Origin: Bacillota bacterium
GTDB taxonomy: Bacteria > Bacillota > Clostridia > Lachnospirales > Lachnospiraceae
Direction of reading: 5' to 3'
NCBI GenBank assembly: GCA_023428885.1
Contig: JAEYWQ010000284.1
Coordinates: 1 to 19,118 of the forward strand
Length of the DNA stretch: 19,118 nucleotides
Shown here: positions 1 through 8,097 of the stretch, one piece after another
Layout of the letters: each line of letters starts with the position of its first letter
Numbering within the stretch: position 1 is the stretch's first letter
Program-made: the position numbers and the translations under genes
The notes under the pieces: model-generated
The model's database searches: none
The model's input: the letters and a program-made list of their open reading frames with translations, nothing else
Told to the model about the DNA's origin: nothing

Positions 1-897
1 GGATACATATTCAACACTGGCATTTCTTGTGGTCCAATCAAACACCTTTTGCGTTCCATAATAAAAGGTATATCGGATGACACATTTAATGTCTTCTTTA
101 ATCTTTCTATTTAATTTCCCTTTATATGGTGCTAATAATAGCTGAGGTCTCCTCATTTTGTCCATATGAATGCAAAGTGTCCATAGCCCTTGCCGAATAA
201 TCGCAAGCGTTTCTCTAACAACTAAAACCTTAGCTCCCAAATAGCTTGCCAAACGATATTCTTTTCCTTGATACTTTATAACAGCGATGCAACCTTGAAT
301 TTCTCTCCCACAGATAGGAAGAGTAGCGATGGAAACAGAAATCTGGGGTGCCATATATTTGATAGCATTTACCTGTGTCCAGAGATAGCCTCTTGGAAAT
401 GAAGATCCATAATCCTTCTCTAAATAACCTATTCCATGTTTCATCTCTATTCGTTTCTCATTCAGCTCTATCTTCCCTTTCACCTTATGTCGCATACTAA
501 TGATGGCGTGCTTACAAGGAAGAGGAATACATTGAAAAGGTCCCATGATTGGATAGTTTGGCTTTAACATATTCTGATAATAAAAATATCCTTGGATACA
601 TACCTTCTCATTCCTGCTATTTTCCTTATTGATATCAATATAGATTCCCTGTTTTGTAAATACATTATTTTCAATTCTGATAAAGAGAACCTTAGGATCT
701 GCATAAAACTTTGAAATAGGATAGGTGAAAAAATGTGATTCTTCTTTTGTGATTACCTGTATAAATGCATAAGCACAACTATTCTCATCAATCTGTACAC
801 CAGGGATAAAACTAATCGTATCCTCCCCTTCCTGCTGCTTAAAGTACCAACCTTCAAAAAATTGTCTTGCTTTCTTACTACCGTGGAAATGTTTCAT
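1..897 (-). CDS. Tocopherol cyclase-family protein, C-terminus cut by window edge
   Basis: The open frame continues past base 1, so only the first 299 residues are visible. Two motifs point to the tocopherol cyclase-like family (PF14249): FEGWYFKQ at residues 14-21, and a GYLEKDYGSSFP segment followed by YLWTQ at about 157-175. In plants and cyanobacteria this fold closes the chromanol ring of vitamin E. Bacterial homologues in Firmicutes have no known substrate, and these organisms lack the tocopherol pathway, so the catalytic role here is unknown. No signal peptide or membrane helix is seen. An in-frame ATG exists at 918, but only the ATG at 897 has a fitting ribosome site (GAGG, 8 bases upstream). 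The gene is 120 bases downstream of the glyoxalase gene on the same strand and could be part of that transcript. The family call rests on motif recall, not a search. Confidence 0.72.
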   Translation of the reverse strand, partial: MKHFHGSKKARQFFEGWYFKQQEGEDTISFIPGVQIDENSCAYAFIQVITKEESHFFTYPISKFYADPKVLFIRIENNVFTKQGIYIDINKENSRNEKVCIQGYFYYQNMLKPNYPIMGPFQCIPLPCKHAIISMRHKVKGKIELNEKRIEMKHGIGYLEKDYGSSFPRGYLWTQVNAIKYMAPQISVSIATLPICGREIQGCIAVIKYQGKEYRLASYLGAKVLVVRETLAIIRQGLWTLCIHMDKMRRPQLLLAPYKGKLNRKIKEDIKCVIRYTFYYGTQKVFDWTTRNASVEYVS

Positions 898-905
898 AGC
901 ATCAA

Positions 906-909
906 CCTC
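906..909 (-). promoter_or_regulatory. Ribosome binding site choosing the 897 start
   Basis: GAGG on the minus strand lies 8 bases before the ATG at 897. The alternative ATG at 918 has no purine-rich sequence in front of it. Confidence 0.55.
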
Positions 910-1017
910 ATCTTTCATGCAATTGTTACTACAATAGAGTACATACACATATCCGATTATCACTAGCTATTAACATTCTGCTCCAAGGAAGAAGAAAACA
1001 TTCATATGCTATCTGCT

Positions 1018-1380
1018 TTATTTTTCTGGAACGATCTCTAACCAATAACCATCTGGATCCACGATAAAATAGATTCCCATAGCGATATTTTCATAGATGA
1101 TACAATCCATCTCCTTGTGTTTTTTATAGGCTGCATCAAAGTCTTCAACCCTGAAGGCAAGATGGAATTCATTCTCCCCTAGATTATATGGTTCTGTACG
1201 ATCCTTCAGATAGGTTAATTCCAATTGATGTGCTGTGCTGCCATCTCCTAAGTAAACTAAGGTAAAGGACTCATGCTCACTTCTTCTTACCTCACTTAAG
1301 CCAAGAGCTTCCTTGTAAAAAGTTAAGGACTTCTCTAAATCTAATACATTAAAATTATTATGTGCAAATTTAAAATTCAT
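1018..1380 (-). CDS. VOC / glyoxalase I-like metalloprotein
   Basis: A 120-residue single-module vicinal oxygen chelate protein. All four metal ligands expected of glyoxalase I are in place: His7 (AHNN), Glu54 (QLELTY), His73 (EFHLAF) and Glu115 (YWLEIV). The DPDGYWLEIV ending is typical of the lactoylglutathione lyase branch. The likely reaction is isomerisation of the methylglyoxal-thiol hemithioacetal, with Ni or Zn as cofactor, in the cytosol. However, Clostridia usually lack glutathione, so the thiol or even the substrate may differ. The frame is open to an ATG at 1395, but AAGGAG at 1387-1392 sits 6 bases before the ATG at 1380, and the protein then begins at the usual family position. 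The start overlaps the end of the upstream hydrolase gene by 11 bases, which implies co-transcription and coupled translation. Confidence 0.88.
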   Translation of the reverse strand: MNFKFAHNNFNVLDLEKSLTFYKEALGLSEVRRSEHESFTLVYLGDGSTAHQLELTYLKDRTEPYNLGENEFHLAFRVEDFDAAYKKHKEMDCIIYENIAMGIYFIVDPDGYWLEIVPEK

Positions 1381-2101
1381 CGTAATCTCCTTCATTCTCT
1401 AATCTTTTTATCTGATTTCTATATGGTTCGGACACTTCTAATGCTAGAAGCTTCCCAATTACTTCTGGCTTCTCCCAAAAGTGCATTGCATAAGCCCGTT
1501 TGGTATGGGTATGCCGCATAAAGTAATCAAAGCCATAGTAAAATCTTTCTTCCTGACGAGGATCCAAAGGTAAGAATGCCACATCAAAACTTCGGTTCTC
1601 AATCTTTGCGATTTCATCTTGGAAGGCCTTCGTCATTTCCTTATATTCCACTTCGGTCTCACCAATCCAAGTCCACCAATTCAAATCACCTGCATGATAA
1701 ATCGTCGTTTGATCATTACCGAGAATAAATGCAACCCCAGCATCGGTTGATTTCAAAGTTTCTAGGGTCAAAACTTCCTTTGATTTACTTTTCAGTTGGT
1801 AGACCTCATTACTCTTAACATAAATAATCTTATCCCATGCAACTTCAGGTACCTGACTGCGTTCCAAGTATTTCTCATTCATCTTAATGTCATTCGATAA
1901 GATAAACTGTATGTTTTCATACTCTAATGCCAAATTAAATATCTTCTTGTCAAAGTGATCATAGTGCTTATGACTGGAAAACACATAAATGTCCTTCTTA
2001 GAATCAAATTTAGGAAGCTCACCCTTAAAATAGTCAAATAGTAAAACACATTGATCTAACTCAACACTAAAAGAACTATGGTATATATAGGTTACTTTCA
2101 T
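1370..2101 (-). CDS. MBL-fold metallo-hydrolase
   Basis: A 243-residue protein of the metallo-beta-lactamase fold. The metal-binding signature HKHYDH is at residues 44-49 (HxHxDH), followed by YHAGD at 135-139 and AMHFWE near 205-210, which would supply the remaining ligands. It is short and has no signal peptide, membrane helix or extra domain, so it resembles the small UlaG/YtnP-like cytosolic hydrolases, not a beta-lactamase. The substrate cannot be read from the sequence. Its pairing with a glyoxalase-type gene suggests thioester or lactone hydrolysis in aldehyde detoxification (a glyoxalase II-like role), but the HxHxDH neighbourhood is not that of classical GloB, so this is only an inference. 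The start has AGGAGG 5 bases upstream. An extended -10 promoter lies about 55 bases upstream. Confidence 0.86.
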   Translation of the reverse strand: MKVTYIYHSSFSVELDQCVLLFDYFKGELPKFDSKKDIYVFSSHKHYDHFDKKIFNLALEYENIQFILSNDIKMNEKYLERSQVPEVAWDKIIYVKSNEVYQLKSKSKEVLTLETLKSTDAGVAFILGNDQTTIYHAGDLNWWTWIGETEVEYKEMTKAFQDEIAKIENRSFDVAFLPLDPRQEERFYYGFDYFMRHTHTKRAYAMHFWEKPEVIGKLLALEVSEPYRNQIKRLENEGDYDEF

Positions 2102-2156
2102 ATTCCCTCCTATTCATTCAAATTGTGGTAGTCTTACTTCCTTTCTATTGTATCAA

Positions 2157-2165
2157 ATTATATCA
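2157..2165 (-). promoter_or_regulatory. Extended -10 promoter of the MBL-glyoxalase unit
   Basis: The minus strand reads TGATATAAT (TGn plus a perfect TATAAT). The -35 element at 17 bases (TTAATG) is poor, as is common for extended -10 promoters. A second hexamer, TACAAT at 2147-2152, could also act as a -10. Confidence 0.5.
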
Positions 2166-2182
2166 GCTTTAGAAAGTAGCAT

Positions 2183-2228
2183 TAAAACACCTCGAATAAT
2201 ACATGTTCTTTTATTCTGAGGTGTTTTA
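2183..2228 (-). terminator. Intrinsic terminator after the LRR-GH18 gene
   Basis: TAAAACACCTC at 2183-2193 pairs with GAGGTGTTTTA at 2218-2228. The stem continues inward as GAATAA/TTATTC with one bulged base, giving about 17 pairs around a 12-base loop. The A and T runs are part of the stem, so the hairpin could stop transcription in either direction. It lies 84 bases after the LRR gene and just upstream of the next promoter. Confidence 0.72.
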
Positions 2229-2311
2229 GATTTTATTATTCTGTTTTCATTATTTTGTTTTCATTTTAAGTTTTGATTCAATGCTTTCTGCTTAAATCAA
2301 TATATTCCTGT

Positions 2312-4594
2312 TTACTTAATCTTAACATCACAGAGAAGTTCATTCTTTAAATAGATATTTTTCAACGGACTGTAATCAGTGATACTATTACCTAACAGAT
2401 ACAGCTCTTTTAAATTCACCAACTTCTTGAGAGGACTAAGGCTCTTAATTTTATTGTCCTTTAGATAAAGCTTTTCTAGTAAAGTAAGCTTTGCTAACGG
2501 TTTTAAGTCAGATATCTTGTTTCCATTCAAAGATAAGGTTTTAAGTTTTACTAAGCTTGTTAAGGAAGTAATATCAGTAACGTAATTTCTTTGCAGATAT
2601 AGGGTTTCCATCCCAACTAGCTTCTTGAGTGACTTAATATTTGAAATTTGATTATTGCTTAGATTCAGATAGCTTAATTTAGTCATTCCTTGTAAGCTAC
2701 TAATATCCTTGATTTGATTCTGATCCAAGGCAAGACTCTCTAAGTTTTTCAAGGCCTTAAGACTATCAATGGTTTTGAGCTTATTTTGTCCTGCTTCCAG
2801 GGTCTCAAGCTTTGTAAGCTTACTCAATGCTGTAATACTTGATATTTTATTCTCCCGAAGATATAACTTATGAAGATTTTTTAAAGCAGATAAGCTGCCA
2901 ATATTACTAATCTGATTTCCATTGAGTGAGAGCAACTCTAACTTTGTTAGTTTTTTCAAGGCACTAATATCCGTGATGGAATTGCGTTGAAGGTAGAGTA
3001 CCCGAAGCTTTGTTAGGTTTTCCATACCTGTAAGGCTCTTTAATCCTAACTGGGATGCATCCATATATTCTAGATTACTGAATTTACTTAAATCCTTTAA
3101 GCTTTTCACCCCAGTTTTCAACCGAACTCGATAGATGCTCTTTAGCTCTGCTAGGGAAATCTTCCCTACCTCTTTGTTCAGCTTATCTCGAACAGACTGC
3201 TCCACCGCTTTGTCAGAGAAGGTAACATATTCTGAGCTATCTGACGATAAGGTCCCATAAGATTCCATCTTTTGTATCACTGTATTCCAAACATCCAAAT
3301 GAAATTTCTTACCTGTTGTATCTGAGTAATCTGGTACATTTCCTAAGCTCCATAGAGAAATTCCTCCAAGATGATACGACTTAGCCAAATCAATCTTAGC
3401 AGCGATGCTTACATCATCTTCATATAGAATGATATTCCAGGTCTGATCAGAAGAATTAAGGTATTGAATATATGGACTTTGTAGTTCATTGTTGTAACCA
3501 TAGCTGATATTCTTTCCTTTTCCATCTGTATTGTCAACTCGTGTCTTAATAGATTGATACAAGGGGGTTATTCTTCCCTTTATACTTTGAGTCGATCCAG
3601 GTAACTTATCCCATGTTTTAGATGACTTTAAATCAAATTGCCATTGAGCTGTATCAAAGGATAGTTGAAGCCAAACCTTAGCTAATTGGGAAGAATCTGA
3701 GGCAGCATTCTGCATATCTACTAGTGCTCGCCTAACCATCTGAATTGGTGCCAGACTGTTCATCGGTTCCAAGGCATCATATCCTGTATACTGGGATATC
3801 TCATTCTTACTAAGTTTACCCGTTGGCTCATAATCATGTGCCATGATGATTACTCGATCTGCAATCTCTAATACATCCGAGAAATTTATACCATCATAAT
3901 AAACCGCAGGGTTTACAGCTACATAAAGTTTCTTGCCCATAGCATCAAACTGAGCTTTTAATTCTTTTAAAAACTCGGTATAGTAAGTACTAATTAGCTT
4001 GCCATTGTAAAGAATGGGCTTTTTATTTTGATCCGTATTGCGTAATCCTTCAAAATCAATTACCACCCCATCATAATAGAGTTCGCTAGATGCTGCTATC
4101 TCTGCTTGCATCGTATCGGTGATGCTCTTTACTATGGTTGCTGTCTTATCCTTGTCTGGCAAGATCTGAACAGCATCTATGCCATCCATATAGATGTTCA
4201 ACTGAATTGACTTTCCTTTACTCTTTGCATACTCCATTGGTTGAAGAAAATCTACTGGATAATAAAAACCGTAGTTGCCATTCTTCCCTTTCACCGTATT
4301 CAATATATCATAGCTGTTAGCATCTATCCTGCTAAAGGCAAAACTTACAGAATCCAACTGATCGATGTATGCTTGCATTTTCTCAGAAAATACGGCCGTG
4401 GATGGGTAAAAGGCATGTAGCTCTCCCTTTGAAGAGGTCTCAGTTAGAGCTTGCGTATTCTCAGCCGCAGTGACTGACAAAGGCTCTAGTAAATTAAACA
4501 ATAGCATAATCAAGCATAAACATGATAAATACCTGTTTTTTATTGATCGATTCTTATAACTATACTTATTCCATCTGTTATTATGTATTATCAA
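2312..4594 (-). CDS. Secreted GH18-like protein fused to leucine-rich repeats
   Basis: About 760 residues. A signal peptide covers roughly residues 1-44 (basic stretch, LCLIMLLFNLL core, cleavage after SVTA). Residues about 58-440 look like a GH18 TIM barrel of the YaaH/SleL/chitinase type: DGVVIDFE at 175-182 with the catalytic Glu182, IIMAHDY at about 249-255 for the strand-6 motif, and GISLWSLG at the last strand. A helical internalin-type cap (about 455-505) precedes eleven 22-residue repeats of the form LxxLxxLxLxxNxIxDIxxLxx, up to about residue 750. There is no LPXTG, SLH or membrane anchor, so it is probably released or held non-covalently. The likely role is hydrolysis or binding of a GlcNAc polymer (chitin or peptidoglycan), with the repeats providing adhesion. 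AGGAG lies 7 bases before TTG 4594. The upstream ATG at 4609 has no ribosome site. Confidence 0.84.
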   Translation of the reverse strand: MIIHNNRWNKYSYKNRSIKNRYLSCLCLIMLLFNLLEPLSVTAAENTQALTETSSKGELHAFYPSTAVFSEKMQAYIDQLDSVSFAFSRIDANSYDILNTVKGKNGNYGFYYPVDFLQPMEYAKSKGKSIQLNIYMDGIDAVQILPDKDKTATIVKSITDTMQAEIAASSELYYDGVVIDFEGLRNTDQNKKPILYNGKLISTYYTEFLKELKAQFDAMGKKLYVAVNPAVYYDGINFSDVLEIADRVIIMAHDYEPTGKLSKNEISQYTGYDALEPMNSLAPIQMVRRALVDMQNAASDSSQLAKVWLQLSFDTAQWQFDLKSSKTWDKLPGSTQSIKGRITPLYQSIKTRVDNTDGKGKNISYGYNNELQSPYIQYLNSSDQTWNIILYEDDVSIAAKIDLAKSYHLGGISLWSLGNVPDYSDTTGKKFHLDVWNTVIQKMESYGTLSSDSSEYVTFSDKAVEQSVRDKLNKEVGKISLAELKSIYRVRLKTGVKSLKDLSKFSNLEYMDASQLGLKSLTGMENLTKLRVLYLQRNSITDISALKKLTKLELLSLNGNQISNIGSLSALKNLHKLYLRENKISSITALSKLTKLETLEAGQNKLKTIDSLKALKNLESLALDQNQIKDISSLQGMTKLSYLNLSNNQISNIKSLKKLVGMETLYLQRNYVTDITSLTSLVKLKTLSLNGNKISDLKPLAKLTLLEKLYLKDNKIKSLSPLKKLVNLKELYLLGNSITDYSPLKNIYLKNELLCDVKIK

Positions 4595-4601
4595 TGTTCT
4601 T

Positions 4602-4606
4602 CTCCT
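4602..4606 (-). promoter_or_regulatory. Ribosome binding site favouring a TTG start
   Basis: AGGAG begins one base after the end of the in-frame ATG at 4609, so it cannot serve that codon. It is 7 bases before TTG at 4594. The sequence before the ATG (ATATTGTGTAA) has no Shine-Dalgarno match. Confidence 0.55.
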
Positions 4607-4664
4607 CATTTACACAATATCTAAATCATTCATTAATTTGTCATCAGACCAAAGTCTTTCTTCC

Positions 4665-4693
4665 ATGATAGTTGAAATCCTATTGAAAATCAA
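4665..4693 (-). promoter_or_regulatory. Predicted sigma-A promoter of the LRR-GH18 gene
   Basis: TTGATT at 4688-4693, a 17-base spacer, then TATCAT at 4665-4670 on the minus strand (4/6 and 5/6 matches). It lies in the 107-base gap after the ABC permease stop, so the LRR gene probably has its own transcript. Confidence 0.45.
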
Positions 4694-4701
4694 CAATTTC
4701 C

Positions 4702-7023
4702 TTAAATATACAGCTTAAGATCAACTCTTGAACTTACCTGTTTTATAGCTGGATACTGGAGTATACTTAAGATGCCTAAAAAGATAATAACCTTTTGAAT
4801 CAGTACCATATCAATCATGCGAAATAGTTCCTTACTCTCATATATCTGAAAAGCATATAGGACACCAAAACCAAGGGCAGCCCCAAGGATAACTCCACTA
4901 ATGATGTAATAAAACATCTGAATAACTATTATTTTTATAATTCTCCTCCTGGAGATTCCTTGAATTCTTAAGTACATATACTTCTTTTTGTGAGAGATGA
5001 TAATTGATCTCATGGAGTTGTACCAGCCAATGCCCGCTATGATTACTAGAAATTCGATTACAAGCTCCAAGAGAAAAAATCGTTCTTTTAAAACCATTTC
5101 ACCGTACTCAAGAACTTCTTGATAATTTGTCCATTTAAGGCCAGGGTATTTTACTCTTAATCGGCTTAATTGTTCTATGGCTTTTTCTTCATCGCCGCTT
5201 ACAAACATACGCTCAAGTACTGAATATGGTAGTATAAAATCCTCATAGGAAATATCGATCAATAAATCAACAAAACTCATCTTTTCCTTAGAAAGAATAT
5301 TTCCTACCTCGAGTTCATAATACTTACTCTCTTTTTCTATACCCGTTTTAAAACCATAGCGATCATACTTGTATTCTATTGGTGAACCTAGCACAATCTT
5401 TGTCCCAATCTTTAGCTCTAACTCCTTTGCAAATTCATCACTTACAACGATTAAATTCTTGTCATTCATTTTATTGGTAAGAATATGTTGATGATACATG
5501 GTATCTACGGTTGCTAAACGATAATCGAAGGAATCAAAGCTCTTGTCATTCACAATCACTTGAGCTTTCGTTTGAGCCACAGAATAGTAAGATACCAAAA
5601 GCTCTTGATCTTGCATTAGGATATCCCTAACTTCGTTGGTTTCTTCCAAACTCATCACTCTAGCTGAAGTTACTACAAGATCAGTTAGATATTGGCTTTT
5701 TACATAATTACTGTTATTATTTTGAATTAGTTTATGTAAGCAGCCTCCAACCAGGGCAAAGGCACTGATCAAACCAATGGTAAGGATAATTAAGATATTT
5801 TCCTTTAACTTCGCCCCGATAAATTTTCTTGCTATAAACCAATCTCTCCATAATAAATTATTAAAACTTAATCTAAAGTATGTATATCTCTTTTTTCTCT
5901 TTCCTACCTTCTTAGTCTCGTTATCAAATAGTGCTTGTATTGGTAAAACTTTAAGACTGCGGTAAATCGATATCCTTACCGCTAAAAAAATTAGAATAAA
6001 TATTGATAAACTAATGAAAAATGATTGCCCAAAATAAAAGAGGATAGATCCTTTAATCAACTGAAGTTCTTTATTAAGATATCCCAGAACAATCTTATTT
6101 AGTAGTATGGAAAGTAAATACCCTAATAAACAAGCACTTCCAACAACATATCCTAATATTCTTATAAATATTTTCTTTATTCCTGTCGTTTCCCCACCGA
6201 TGGCACGCATAATAGCAACATCATGTAAATACTTATATAAAAATTGACACATGATTCCAACAACAAATAGAGTGGATATAATCAAAACAAATACTGCTAA
6301 CACAATAATGTATGCTTTCATGCTTATCAAGTTTTTTTGATAAGCCTCATCCATCTCCACCACATCCATCATCAAATCAGCATCAATTTCTGTGATCTGA
6401 TCTATAACTTGTGTAGGCTCAATGATTTCATCTAACTTAATCATAGCGAAATTACTATGATAATCCCTTTCCATGACTGTTTCATAGGTATCACTTGATA
6501 TAATAGCAAGAGCCAATCCACCTGCATAAAAGGATTTGTCATCAATAATTTCAACCACATTAAGTTCCTTAGAGTTAATAACTATAATATCTCCTACTTC
6601 CTTGCTAAGGGTATCTGCTAATATATTATTAATAATGATTTGATGGTCAGAGATATCAGATACATAATCATAACGGCTCTTCATTACATCATCATCCTTA
6701 ACAGAAACAAGATAAGTATCCATCTCTTCCACCAAAACCGATAGGTCAAATCTTCCCACAGACAAGGTGTCAACACCTTCGACCATACTAATTTGGCTTA
6801 AAACATCAACATCGAAATTGTGATACTTGGGATTAGTCATGGCTATATCATAGTCACCATAATCCTCTAGCATAGACCTCTGATAGGAGTGAATGGCATT
6901 CTCAGAAAAATTATAAACACTATTAATGAAAAATACCGAGAAACAAATACTGAAGATACATGTAAAGACAAAGGACTTACTTCTTTTCATGAGAGTCAGA
7001 CTTAACTTATTTATATTATCCAT
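4702..7023 (-). CDS. ABC transporter permease, two FtsX/MacB-type modules
   Basis: A 773-residue membrane protein built from two similar halves. TM1 is at about 16-36, followed by an extracytoplasmic domain (about 40-232) and TM2-4 (about 236-260, 288-312, 330-352). The second half has TM5 (about 410-428), another external domain (about 435-650) and three helices up to the C-terminus. FtsX-type cytoplasmic loops follow TM2 (VAIMRAIGG) and the sixth helix (MYLRIQGISRRR). This eight-helix layout belongs to the MacB/LolE/SalY-like exporters, which work mechanically on lipids, peptides or envelope complexes. It differs from the ten-helix BceB layout. The start overlaps the ATPase gene by 8 bases. 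The substrate is not evident, and no adaptor protein (MacA-like) or regulator gene lies beside it. Confidence 0.92.
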   Translation of the reverse strand: MDNINKLSLTLMKRSKSFVFTCIFSICFSVFFINSVYNFSENAIHSYQRSMLEDYGDYDIAMTNPKYHNFDVDVLSQISMVEGVDTLSVGRFDLSVLVEEMDTYLVSVKDDDVMKSRYDYVSDISDHQIIINNILADTLSKEVGDIIVINSKELNVVEIIDDKSFYAGGLALAIISSDTYETVMERDYHSNFAMIKLDEIIEPTQVIDQITEIDADLMMDVVEMDEAYQKNLISMKAYIIVLAVFVLIISTLFVVGIMCQFLYKYLHDVAIMRAIGGETTGIKKIFIRILGYVVGSACLLGYLLSILLNKIVLGYLNKELQLIKGSILFYFGQSFFISLSIFILIFLAVRISIYRSLKVLPIQALFDNETKKVGKRKKRYTYFRLSFNNLLWRDWFIARKFIGAKLKENILIILTIGLISAFALVGGCLHKLIQNNNSNYVKSQYLTDLVVTSARVMSLEETNEVRDILMQDQELLVSYYSVAQTKAQVIVNDKSFDSFDYRLATVDTMYHQHILTNKMNDKNLIVVSDEFAKELELKIGTKIVLGSPIEYKYDRYGFKTGIEKESKYYELEVGNILSKEKMSFVDLLIDISYEDFILPYSVLERMFVSGDEEKAIEQLSRLRVKYPGLKWTNYQEVLEYGEMVLKERFFLLELVIEFLVIIAGIGWYNSMRSIIISHKKKYMYLRIQGISRRRIIKIIVIQMFYYIISGVILGAALGFGVLYAFQIYESKELFRMIDMVLIQKVIIFLGILSILQYPAIKQVSSRVDLKLYI

Positions 7024-7792
7024 ATATCTTCTCTCCTTGGCCTTGGTCTCCTATATTTTTATGAAATCTATCAAGAATCTGTGGTATATTGTCCTCTTCC
7101 TCCCTATTCTTATATTCATCCACAAGTTCCCCGTCATGAAAGAATATAACCCGATCTGCATAAGAGGCGATTACAGGATCATGGGTAACAACAATGGTAC
7201 TTTGATTTAGGTTCTTATTCATATCACAGATTAACATCATGATTTCCTTAGCTGTATGGATATCAAGATTTCCGGTAGGTTCATCCGCTAATAATATCTT
7301 GGGATTTGTAACAAGTGCTCTAGCAATAGCAACTCTCTGTTGTTGTCCTCCAGATAATTCGAATGGCCTATGGTTTCTGCGATCTTCTAACCCTACTAGC
7401 TTTATCTTACGATCGGTATATTCTATAATCGTCTTCCTTCGATAATTATTCAAAATCAGAGGAAGTGCAATATTTTCAGAAACTGTAAGATCATTGATTA
7501 AATTAAACTGTTGAAATACAAATCCTATATACTCAGAACGAATCTTTGTTGCGTAAGGCTCTTTACAATATTCTTTCTCATGTACATTGTTAAGGTAAAT
7601 CTTCCCCTCATCTGGGCTATCAAGAGCCCCAATAATATGTAGTAACGTACTTTTTCCAGATCCACTGCCCCCCATAACAGCCAGCATCTCACCACTCGCC
7701 AAGCTAAAGGACACACCCTTTAACGCTTCTATACGAGTCTCCCCACAAGTATAGCTTTTCTTTATATTATCTACCCTCAATATCTCTGACAT
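7016..7792 (-). CDS. ABC transporter ATPase, MacB/LolD family
   Basis: A 258-residue nucleotide-binding subunit with a complete motif set: Walker A GGSGSGKS at 41-48, Q-loop Gln94 (VFQQFNL), signature LSGGQQQR at 146-153, Walker B ILLADE at 166-171 and switch His204 (VVTHD). The FQQFNLINDLTVSEN stretch is typical of ATPases that serve FtsX-type permeases (LolD, MacB, YknY, BceA). It powers the permease encoded directly downstream. The C-terminal 30 residues are charged and extend past the usual core, ending inside the start of the permease gene. AGGAGG lies 4 bases before the ATG. The promoter upstream overlaps two dyads, so expression is probably controlled by a DNA-binding regulator encoded outside the window. 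Confidence 0.95.
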   Translation of the reverse strand: MSEILRVDNIKKSYTCGETRIEALKGVSFSLASGEMLAVMGGSGSGKSTLLHIIGALDSPDEGKIYLNNVHEKEYCKEPYATKIRSEYIGFVFQQFNLINDLTVSENIALPLILNNYRRKTIIEYTDRKIKLVGLEDRRNHRPFELSGGQQQRVAIARALVTNPKILLADEPTGNLDIHTAKEIMMLICDMNKNLNQSTIVVTHDPVIASYADRVIFFHDGELVDEYKNREEEDNIPQILDRFHKNIGDQGQGEKIYG

Positions 7793-7815
7793 ATAACCTC
7801 CTATGAATCATTGTG

Positions 7816-7832
7816 ATGTAACAATATTACAT
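7816..7832. promoter_or_regulatory. Candidate operator dyad over the -10 region
   Basis: ATGTAA-CAATA-TTACAT is a perfect 6-bp inverted repeat with a 5-base spacer. With one mismatch the arms extend to 8 bp (TGATGTAA/TTACATTA). Its size and place over the -10 hexamer fit a dimeric repressor site, for example of the GntR/YtrA type. No such regulator gene is in the window. Confidence 0.45.
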
Positions 7833-7852
7833 TATTATCCATATTTTATCAA
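7824..7852 (-). promoter_or_regulatory. Predicted promoter of the ABC transporter operon
   Basis: TTGATA at 7847-7852 (5/6), a 17-base spacer and TAATAT at 7824-7829 (4/6) on the minus strand, about 32 bases before the ATPase start. Both hexamers overlap inverted repeats. Confidence 0.42.
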
Positions 7853-7863
7853 GAGAAGATAAA
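7845..7863. promoter_or_regulatory. Second dyad over the -35 region
   Basis: TTTATC-N7-GATAAA is a perfect 6-bp inverted repeat that covers the -35 hexamer of the ABC operon. It could be an activator or repressor half-site pair for either divergent gene. Confidence 0.35.
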
Positions 7864-8093
7864 CTATACCTAATCATTAATGTTTATGTCTGTTAAAACC
7901 AAGTGAGTGTTTTGATCAGTGAAATATATATCTGCTAGGAGGTTGCATCTTAGCTTACAAAAGATTGGTGTATGCCAGTCATTTTGTTTGCATTTTTTTG
8001 CGTATTCCTCTATTCTGAAGGTTTTATACGTTCAGTAAAACTATTCATGCAATCATACCATCAACATGCATATTCTAATATGAAGAGCATTTC

Positions 8094-8097
8094 GAGG
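8094..8097 (+). promoter_or_regulatory. Ribosome binding site deciding the peroxiredoxin start
   Basis: GAGG ends 9 bases before ATG 8107. The in-frame ATGs at 7972 and 8080 have no purine-rich sequence at proper distance. Confidence 0.55.

Noticed and set aside
2380..3110. Tandem DNA repeats in the LRR region, at first suspected to be a CRISPR-like array
   Set aside because: The 66-base periodicity is the 22-residue LRR coding unit. The units differ from each other and the reading frame is open throughout.
6926..7210. Plus-strand frame of 94 codons with hydrophobic sequence
   Set aside because: It lies antisense to the permease and ATPase genes, both of which have full motif support. It has no ribosome site and its protein looks like the reverse-strand image of coding sequence.
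7525..7716. Minus-strand frame of 63 codons
   Set aside because: It overlaps the Walker A region of the ABC ATPase in a different frame and is a shadow of that gene.
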